5,286 bases of DNA, taken from positions 1 through 5,286 of the forward strand of contig JABWAM010000177.1 of NCBI GenBank assembly GCA_013360985.1, given 5' to 3'. Below the pieces are notes generated by a model that worked only from the letters and a program-made list of their open reading frames with translations, was not told where the DNA came from and made no database searches. Both the position numbers and the translations under genes were made by a program. The DNA is from Verrucomicrobiia bacterium (lineage in GTDB: Bacteria > Verrucomicrobiota > Verrucomicrobiia > JABWAM01). Below are positions 1 through 5,286 of this stretch, one piece after another. Position 1 is the first letter of the stretch, and every line of letters starts with the position of its first letter.

Positions 1-216
1 GGAGCCGCCGGCGAGATTGCCGTCGCCACCTCCGTCGCCGGCTCCGCCCGCGCCTCCCGCGCCGCCTCCGACATTTCCGGCGGCGTCGGCGCCGCCCGTG
101 AGCATGGCGTAAAGCGTGCCGCCTCCTCCGTCTCCCTGGGCAAACGTCGAAGTTGCGCTGTTGGCCTGATCGAGAAGCGTCTGTTCATCCACCGGCGGCG
201 ACGGCGGCGGAGGCGG
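1..216 (-). other. Proline run and glycine-rich low-complexity tail (protein region)
   Basis: Residues 1691-1762. PPPPPSPP (1691-1698) is followed by a polar linker (VDEQTLLDQANSATSTFAQ, 1699-1717) and then stretches dominated by Gly, Ala and Asp up to the window edge (GDGGGG at 1718-1723; GGGAGGAGGAGDGGGDG at 1740-1756). This looks like a flexible linker or C-terminal extension. It is not a collagen-like G-X-Y array, because the glycines do not keep a strict three-residue register. The underlying DNA is a near-repetitive GCC/GGC/TCC stretch prone to slippage. The gene continues past base 1. Confidence 0.75.
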
Positions 217-3200
217 CGCATCGCTGTACAGGAATCCGTTTCCGACGTTCGCGGGAAGCGGCGCAGTCGGCCAGCTCACCTGATGCTCGACGAAATCCGA
301 GGTCAATCCGTTCAGCGTGTCCGACTCCGGTTGAACCGAATAGATCAGGAAACGGCTGCCTCCCGCGAGGGCGAGGGGCGATGTGGCCTCGTTGATGAAG
401 GCGGCATCCGTGACAAGCTGGATCTCGTTGCCGGCGCCGTTCGCTCCGATCATCGCGCCGTTCCCAAGAGTCAAATCGCCGTTCACGCTGCGGATCAAGA
501 CATGGTTGGCCAGGGTTCCAAGATTCACCGGGCCATCCACCACAAGACCGCCTCCGCCATCCACCAGCGCAAAGTCTCCGCCGCGCAGCACTTGATCCAG
601 CGTCCCGATGCGGTTCCCCTCCCGCGTGAGCGTTATCGCGCCATTTGGCGCGCGGAGGATCAGATGATCCGCGCCGAGATCGTCGGTCTGCGTGATCGCA
701 CCGCCAGAACCGATGTTCAGCAAGCCGCCGGCAAAGACGCCCGCCAATTCGGTGTCGTCGCCCTCCTCCAGCGTCACATCCGCGCCGAGAGCGGCGACGG
801 AACCGAAGGAATTCGCCGCCATGTCGAGAACGATGTTGTTGCCCGAAGCGTCGAACGTAGCCCTCCCGCGAACATCCAGGCCGCCCGTCTGCGTGATTGT
901 CCCGTTCGATACGAGTGAAAAGTCGTTCTCGATGTCGGATACGCCGAGAATCGTGGGCAGGGAATTGATGACTTCCACGTAACCGCTTTCTACGTCGGTC
1001 GCCGAAAAATCGATCGCTCCATGGAAGGCGTTGAGCACATTCAGGAGGCTGATGAAGAGTCCGTCTGTGGCGAAGGAGGCGGTTCCCATGACCTCCAATG
1101 CGCCGGACTGAACGATCGATCCGCCCGCGTTCACCGTGAGCGCGCCCGTGATGATCGAGATGCCGAGGTCCAGATCGTTGACATCGCTGAGACGCACATC
1201 GTTGCCGCTGAGCACTTGCACCGTGTTCCAATCGTTGAGCGGGTTGTCGAGCAGGATGTTGTTCGCGGCGCCCGCCGAAAGGATCGCCGACGTCCCGCTC
1301 CCGCTGGCGAGAATCGCGCCGGTTTGGGTGATCGCGCCGCCAGCCGTCACTTCGAGGTTGCCCGAGATCGTCGAGGCGCCCAGCGCCAGGGGGCCGGAGT
1401 TCACCACCTTTACGTCGTTGCCGCCGCCAAACGCGACGGCAGCAAAATCGTTGCCGGAATCGTCGAGCGTGATGTTGTCGGTCGCGCCCGCCGTTAACGT
1501 GACGACGCTAGGCGCGTTGACTGTGAGCGCGCCGGTTTGGGTGATCGCGCCGCCGGCCGTCACATCCAAGTTGCCCACGATCGTCGAGGCGCCGAAGAGC
1601 ACCGGACCTTGGTTCACCAGCGCCACGTTGCCTCCGACATTGAAAGAAACAGCGTCATCGAACCAATTGCCCGGATCGCTTAGCGTCACGCCGCCGGAGG
1701 CAATGAAGTTCGCGATGCCGCCGACCGAGACCGGCGCGGATTGAACCGCCCCCGCCGACTCCAGAGTGAACGACCCCGTGATCGTGCTGTTGCCGAGTTC
1801 CGTCACGCCCGATTCTTTAACGGTGACGTCCGCCGCCGTGAGTTGGAGCGTTCCGAAAACCGCGCTGGCATTGCCGAGATCGAGATTGTTGCCTCCCGTC
1901 GAAATGGTCACCGTGCCGGGCAGATTGAAGGTCGAGGTCGGATACGAAAACACATCGCCATTCGCGGCGAGTTCAAAGGGACCGACGGTCTCGATCCCGT
2001 TCAAACCGAGGAATGCGCCAGGCATCGAGTAGCCCAGGGTGACTCCCGAGTTCGGCAAAGAGAAAAACGCGCCGCCCGAAGGCGCCGTTACGTCGAGATG
2101 GAGCGCCTCCAGACGAAGAGGCGCGGCGGCGGCGCCCACCGCGCCGCCGACCGCGACGGCCCTGAAAACCGCTCCGTTCGCCGTAAGGAGCGAGGTCGCG
2201 TCCGCGCGGAGAATGCTTCCATTCGCGGTCGGCCCAAGGTGTTGCACGGTGAGGCTGTTCGCCGTGATGCTGGCAAGAGTGAGATCTCCCGAGCCGCCGT
2301 ACGTGAGACCTTGGCCGTCGTTGAGGAGGAACTCCGCATTGCCCATCCCGACATCGAGCGTCGTGCCGGGCGCCATGGTGATCACGGCGTTGCCGGACTC
2401 GCGATATGCGTCGTGCACGCCGTTGTTGAGGCGTTCATTGGCCACCGCCGTGAACGCGCCGCCGTCCGTCGTCACGTCGGCATTGATGAAAATGCTGCGC
2501 CCGGCTTGCAGGGTAAAACTCCCGACGCTGCCGCCCTCGGCCGCCACTACGATCGGATCCTGGATCGTGATGTCGTTGTTGGCCTGAATGCGCAGGTTGA
2601 TCTCGTTGGCGAGCATCTCCGCGACCTTGCCCACGTCGAGGACGACGTCCACTCCGGGCGCTTCCTGGAAGAGGACCCCGATCTGCGTCGGCAGATAGAG
2701 GAAGGCTGCGCCGGCGCTCACCGAGCTCACCACCTTCATCTCCGCTCCGACCACGAAGCTGTCGTTCAGCAGCGTATCAGCGCCTCCGTCCGCGCGGAAC
2801 AACGCCACGGACCGCCCAAAACCCTCTCCTGCCGCCGCCGAAGGATTCCCGACCGCCGCGATCAGGGCGCCGTCCTCCGAACGCAGAAGGTAGGCCATGC
2901 CGGCGTCCGAAGCTCCCGTGTCGTCTCCGGGCGCTCCGACCAGCAGGCGCTGATCCCAGGCGTCCAGCGAAGATCCGAACCCGTCTCCCGCCGTGGCATG
3001 CGGATCCTGGATCTCGTAGAGAGGCATCCCCCGCTCGCCGCTCAACGCGGAAACCGCGCCCGCGCCCGCGTTGCGCCCCGGCGCGCCCACGAAGAGCGTT
3101 CCGTTCGCCGTCACCAATGCCGCGCCGAACTGGTCGCCGGACATCGGGCTCGTCCATTCCCCCCGTTGGAAATAGGGCGGCATGCCCCATCCGTTAAAGG

Positions 3201-5286
3201 CATAGACCGCTCCGCCGTCGAGCGTCACCGAGTCGTCCTGCGGCGCGCCCACATAAAGCAGACCGCCCTCTCCGAACGCCACGGCGTGGCCGAAGCGATC
3301 GTTCATTAAAGGCATCGGCTTCGCCAAAGAACCCATCAACGTGCCCAGGTCGACATCGAACCCATAGGCCCGCCCAGCCGCCGGATATCCAGCCACCGTT
3401 TCGCCCGGCGCGCCCACGATCAGGCCGTTGCCATGCGGTTGAAAGGACAACGAAAAGCCGAACTCTCCGTTATCCTCGGGAGACGAACTGTTGAACGTCC
3501 ATTGGAACGTTCCCCCGTTGTCGAAACTGTAGACGCGCCCCGGCCGGATCAGGGAGACCTGTTTGTTCGGCGCGCCGACGGCGATCGCGTTCGCGTTGGC
3601 GGCCACCGATTTTCCAAAGTGATCGCTGACCGCCGGTTCGGGATTGCTGATCGTAAAGGAGAGCCCTCCGGTCAATCCGTCAAAAACATAGACGCTGCCC
3701 GCGTCCGTCGCCCCGGCGTCGTCGAATGGCGCGCCCACGACGACGAAGTCCGGTCCTGCCGCCATCGCGGCGCCAAATGCATCGTTGTTGTTCGGATCGG
3801 GATTGACGAACGCTAGAGGCGTCGCGCCATAAGTGGCGCTGCCCCGGAGTTCCCGGTAAACGTAAACCGCCCCGGAATCCGCGGCCGTCGGCGAAACGCT
3901 GTCCAAACCGGGCGCGCTCACGGCCACTCGCCCCTCCGGTCCGTAAGCGACCAATGCCGCGCCGAACCGGTCCCCCGCCTGCCCGTTCGGGTTGTGGATC
4001 GTCGCCACCACCGCGCCGAAGCTTGCGCTCTCTACGTTCGAATCGAAGACATAAACGGCCCCGGCGTCGGCCGCCGTGACGTCGCTGTCCGGAGCTCCGA
4101 CCAAAAGATCGCGGGGCGACGAACCGACAGCCGCGCCGAAATGATCGTTCGCATGCGGCTCCGGATTTTCCAAAGTGATCGCGAAAGCGCCTCCGACTTG
4201 TTCGAAGACGTGAACCGCTCCGGCGCCGTTCTGACCGGAAACCGTCGCTCCGGGAGCGCCCACCGCCACGAGATGTCCGCTCCCAACCAACCCAAGGGCC
4301 GCTCCGAAATGATCTCCCGCCGTAGGACTCGGCGCGGTCAAGCTCAGCAGTTGAGATCCCGTCATCGGATTGAACTGGTAGACGATCCCCGCGTCGGTTC
4401 CGCCGGAATCATCGAGCGGCGCGCCGACCCAAAGACGTTCCAACCCTCCCGCGAGCGTCTGCCCGAATCGCGATCCGATTCCCGATTCCGGATCCAAGAT
4501 CGTCGTCTGCAACACCGGCGCGACGTTCATCTGGTAGACCCGCACCTCCTCGATCCCCGGAGCGCCGATGGCGAGCAACTGGGGAGAGACTTGCGCCAGA
4601 GCGCCGCCGAACTCGGCGCCTCCCGTGGAATGCACGATCGTATGCTGGAGCGCTCCCGACTGATCGAAGAGATAGACGGCGCCCGCGTCCGTCGCCCCGG
4701 TATCGTCGGAGGGCGCACCCACCACGTAACCGAGGACGCCCACCAACACTGCGGCGCCAAAATTGTCGCCGGCGGCGGGCGACGGCTTGGTCAGCGTCAG
4801 CTCGAGAGCGCCGCTGACGCCGTTGAACACAAATGCGCGCCCGGCGTCGGCCGCCAATTCGTCATCGGAGGGCGCGCCCACAAGAAGGCGGCTCCCGTCT
4901 GCGTCGAGGGCCTGCCCGAACTGATCCCCGGCGCCGGGCGCCGGATTGGTCAACGCCAGCGCGAGCGGCATCGTCCGCTCGGAGATGTCGGCGAAAAGGA
5001 CGTTCTTCGGATCGAGCAGCAGCGTGCCTCCATCTCCGAGAGGCGCGGAAAGGTCCACCGTGCCGTCGAAGCTCAAGCCTTGGAGACCGGAGACTTCGGC
5101 CCAACCGCCGTTCCCGCCGGAGGCGCCGCCCCGCGCCGAAAGCGTTCCCGCAAAATCGGTCCGCCCGTCGGACCAGACAACCACCGTGCCGCCGTCGCCC
5201 GAAACCGTCGCGTCCGCGCGCAGGGTCGTGTAGGGATTCACGAGCGTGTATTGCGAATTCAGGATCGGACCGTCGCCGCGCGCGCC
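1..5286 (-). CDS. Giant filamentous-haemagglutinin-like exoprotein with inserted FG-GAP repeats (internal fragment, both ends missing)
   Basis: One minus-strand frame is open over all 1762 codons, with no start or stop in the window. The protein is a probable TpsA-type exoprotein: in this family an N-terminal signal and TPS domain (here off-window, beyond 5286) take the chain through an outer-membrane TpsB pore, and it folds outside as a long beta-helix used in adhesion or matrix contact. Seen here in order: haemagglutinin module (1-96), fourteen FG-GAP repeats (about 105-865), resumed haemagglutinin module (883-1082), about 70-residue beta-helix repeats (1123-1540), closing module with RFLIYS (1645-1650), then a Pro run and Gly-rich tail. 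It is rich in Gly, Ala, Val, Thr, Asn and Asp, has no cysteine and about nine lysines. No transmembrane segment or protease motif is visible. The family assignment is firm. Adhesion is inferred from the family, and the secretion route is inferred because the TPS domain is not visible. Confidence 0.93.
217..666 (-). other. C-terminal closing module of the haemagglutinin-like shaft (protein domain)
   Basis: Residues 1541-1690. Beta-helix strands continue (HLILRAPNGAITLTREGN, 1541-1558; GPVNLGTLANHVLIRSVNGD, 1585-1604), followed by AAFINEATSPLALAGGSRFL (1628-1647), then IYS...LNGLTSDFVEH (1648-1668) and NGFLYS (1683-1688). The RFL-YS...GL--DF pattern is a recurrent element near the C-terminus of large exoproteins of this family, so the end of the gene is probably not far below base 1. 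Its biochemical role is not known to me. Confidence 0.75.
1315..1380 (-). repeat. Direct DNA repeat, copy A (66 bp)
   Basis: It matches 1528-1593 at an offset of 213 bp (71 codons, so in frame). By eye 60 of 66 bases are identical, including an unbroken run of 27 at the low-coordinate end. It encodes GASTISGNLEVTAGGAITQT and flanking residues of one beta-helix unit. DNA identity this high, including silent positions, points to a fairly recent tandem duplication or gene conversion between neighbouring units. Confidence 0.8.
1528..1593 (-). repeat. Direct DNA repeat, copy B (66 bp)
   Basis: Partner of 1315-1380. It encodes GASTIVGNLDVTAGGAITQT and flanking residues. The six differing bases change only a few residues (for example S/V and E/D), so the coil framework is kept. 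Confidence 0.8.
2041..2640 (-). other. Haemagglutinin-type beta-helix module, second half (protein domain)
   Basis: Residues 883-1082. VAEMLANEINLRIQANNDIT (888-907) followed by IVVAAEGGSVGSFTLQAGRS (912-931), INADVTTDGGAF (934-945), ITMAPGTTLDVGMG (969-982) and GSGDLTLASITANSLTV (998-1014) is the standard continuation of the large-exoprotein module: a beta-helix shaft with short strands and Asn/Gly turns. In typical relatives it begins a short distance after the LLLDP motif. Here about 790 residues of FG-GAP repeats and linker separate the two. The part around 1038-1055 is an Ala/Gly/Val-rich turn region, and no enzymatic motif is visible. Confidence 0.85.
2692..3846 (-). repeat. FG-GAP repeats 8-14, probable second beta-propeller (protein repeats)
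   Basis: Residues about 481-865. FG pairs are at residues 504-505, 557-558, 609-610, 665-666, 720-721, 770-771 and 823-824. GAP triplets are at 518-520, 571-573, 625-627, 680-682, 734-736 and 784-786, and the last repeat has GAE (847-849). Repeats 9, 10 and 12 lack the DD...DAG loop and instead have PNKQVSLIRPGRVYSF, GETVAGYPAAGRAYGF or GRNAGAGAVSAL. Repeat 12 is preceded by an unusual aromatic and proline stretch (PPYFQRGEW, 703-711). Spacing between FG pairs is 50-56 residues within this set. The last blade is the most divergent, as terminal blades often are. It is followed by a linker (about 865-882) into the resumed beta-helix. Confidence 0.84.
3697..3738 (-). repeat. Dispersed DNA repeat in FG-GAP blade 8
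   Basis: Partner of 4681-4722. It encodes VGAPFDDAGATDAG of blade 8. Neighbouring blades do not show the same level of DNA identity at this offset, so the similarity is local rather than a clean duplication of a blade block. Confidence 0.6.
3847..4974 (-). repeat. FG-GAP repeats 1-7, probable first beta-propeller (protein repeats)
   Basis: Residues about 105-480. Each unit reads NPxPxAGDxFGxA(V/L) - short strand - (L/V)VGAPxDD - loop - DAGAVYVF, which matches the FG-GAP_2 style of blade rather than the integrin style with a DxDxDG calcium loop. FG pairs fall at residues 123-124, 176-177, 226-227, 274-275, 327-328, 383-384 and 441-442. The matching GAP triplets are at 137-139, 190-192, 241-243, 288-290, 343-345, 397-399 and 457-459 (SAP in the last). 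Repeat 3 is degenerate: GAPGIEE runs straight into VRVYQ with no DAG loop. Seven blades would close one propeller. Calling it a propeller is structural inference; the repeats themselves are seen. Confidence 0.85.
4681..4722 (-). repeat. Dispersed DNA repeat in FG-GAP blade 2
   Basis: These 42 bp match 3697-3738 with about 5 differences, including a perfect 20-base start. They encode the VGAPSDDTGATDAG loop of blade 2. The in-frame offset is 984 bp (328 codons). It may reflect blade shuffling by internal recombination, or strong conservation plus GC-biased codon use. Confidence 0.6.
4999..5286 (-). other. Haemagglutinin-type beta-helix module, first half (protein domain)
   Basis: Residues 1-96 of the visible protein. 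The order of motifs is typical of large exoproteins of the haemagglutinin family: LNSQYTLVNPYTTLRADA (9-26), SGDGGTVVVWSDGRTDFAGT (29-48), LSARGGASGGNGGWAEVSG (49-67), LSFDGTVDLSAP (71-82) and GTLLLDPKNV (87-96). In relatives this stretch follows the haemagglutinin repeats and leads directly into an LQANNDI-type motif. Here the chain instead enters FG-GAP repeats just after LLLDPKNV. The N-terminal secretion domain expected for this family must lie further upstream of the gene, beyond the window edge. Confidence 0.88.

Larger units (their letters stand above)
667..1920 (-). repeat. About 70-residue beta-helix repeats with GGAITQTGAL signature (protein repeats)
   Basis: Residues about 1123-1540. 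A unit reads roughly LxLGxSTIxGNLxVTAGGAITQTGALxV...LxAGxxNxIxLDxxxNDFxxVxxxGGNDVxLxN. The signature recurs at AGAVQS (1178-1183), GGAITQTGAL (1245-1254), GGAITQTGAI (1316-1325), GGSIVQSGAL (1388-1397), NGTITQTGGL (1461-1470) and GGAITQTDDL (1528-1537). Spacings are about 67, 71, 72, 73 and 67 residues. This is the regular stacked-coil repeat of haemagglutinin-like adhesins. Units 2 and 3 are the most alike in protein and DNA; outer units are more diverged, which suggests growth by internal duplication. Confidence 0.85.

Noticed and set aside
185..1231. 348-codon minus-strand ORF
   Set aside because: It lies in a different frame from the exoprotein and overlaps its repeats and C-terminal module. 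The product is Arg-rich, low in hydrophobic order and matches no known family.
283..1744. Plus-strand ORFs at 283-918, 1021-1497 and 1136-1744
   Set aside because: Antisense shadows of a GC-rich gene. Repeated phrases in them merely mirror the beta-helix repeats on the other strand.
667..1920. Regularly spaced repeats as a CRISPR array
   Set aside because: The period is about 200-220 bp, in frame, with diverged copies and protein-level conservation, which fits protein repeats and not repeat-spacer units.
1741..3309. 522-codon plus-strand ORF
   Set aside because: Codon-aligned antisense of the exoprotein. The translation is Arg/His-rich without domains, and it ends only where the real gene uses a TTA Leu codon.
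4928..4944. Perfect 8-bp GC inverted repeat with a 1-base centre, as a terminator or operator
   Set aside because: It is inside coding sequence for the NPAPGAG turn of blade 1, has no T-tract, and its loop is too short for a normal hairpin.
2692..4974. Integrin-type calcium-binding FG-GAP loops
   Set aside because: The DxDxDG loop between FG and GAP is absent in all fourteen repeats, so calcium binding of that kind cannot be claimed.
5272..5280. RGD tripeptide (visible residues 3-5) as an integrin-binding site
   Set aside because: It falls in a stretch where relatives carry similar Gly/Arg-rich turns (a G-x-G-P context), and a single tripeptide is weak evidence without exposure or conservation data.
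1..5286. Pseudogene or frameshifted gene
   Set aside because: The frame is intact across all 1762 codons, and family motifs at both ends are in the same frame.

Overview
The whole window lies inside one very large gene on the minus strand. Frame reading in triplets from base 5286 down to base 1 is open for all 1762 codons (5286 = 3 x 1762). I translated it line by line and found no stop and no frameshift. Neither the start nor the stop codon is in the window, so the gene extends past both edges. The DNA is GC-rich throughout, and there is no intergenic space, RNA gene, promoter, terminator or mobile element.

The product is a secreted surface exoprotein of the filamentous haemagglutinin / large-exoprotein type (two-partner secretion, TpsA-like). 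Layout in protein order, from high to low coordinates: (1) residues 1-96, a haemagglutinin-type beta-helix module with the SGDGGTVVVW, SARGG...GGWAEVSG and GTLLLDPKNV signatures; (2) residues about 105-865, fourteen FG-GAP-type repeats, enough for two seven-bladed beta-propellers; (3) residues about 883-1082, resumption of the haemagglutinin module (LRIQANNDITI, FTLQAGRSI, ITMAPGTTLD); (4) residues about 1123-1540, beta-helix repeats of about 70 residues marked by GGAITQTGAL, two of them still about 91% identical in DNA over 66 bp; (5) residues 1541-1690, a closing module with RFLIYS...GLTSDF; (6) a proline run and glycine-rich tail running off the window.

The most notable feature is the architecture. 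The FG-GAP array sits between two motifs (LLLDPKN and LRIQANNDI) that in ordinary relatives are close together, so a roughly 780-residue double-propeller block appears to have been inserted into the beta-helix shaft. The visible 1762 residues contain no cysteine and, by my count, only nine lysines.

The organism is a Gram-negative-type, high-GC bacterium with an outer membrane. The style fits environmental lineages such as Verrucomicrobiota or Planctomycetota, or a proteobacterium, but the window alone cannot decide this. The secretion domain and any partner transporter (TpsB) would lie outside the window, beyond base 5286 or elsewhere.
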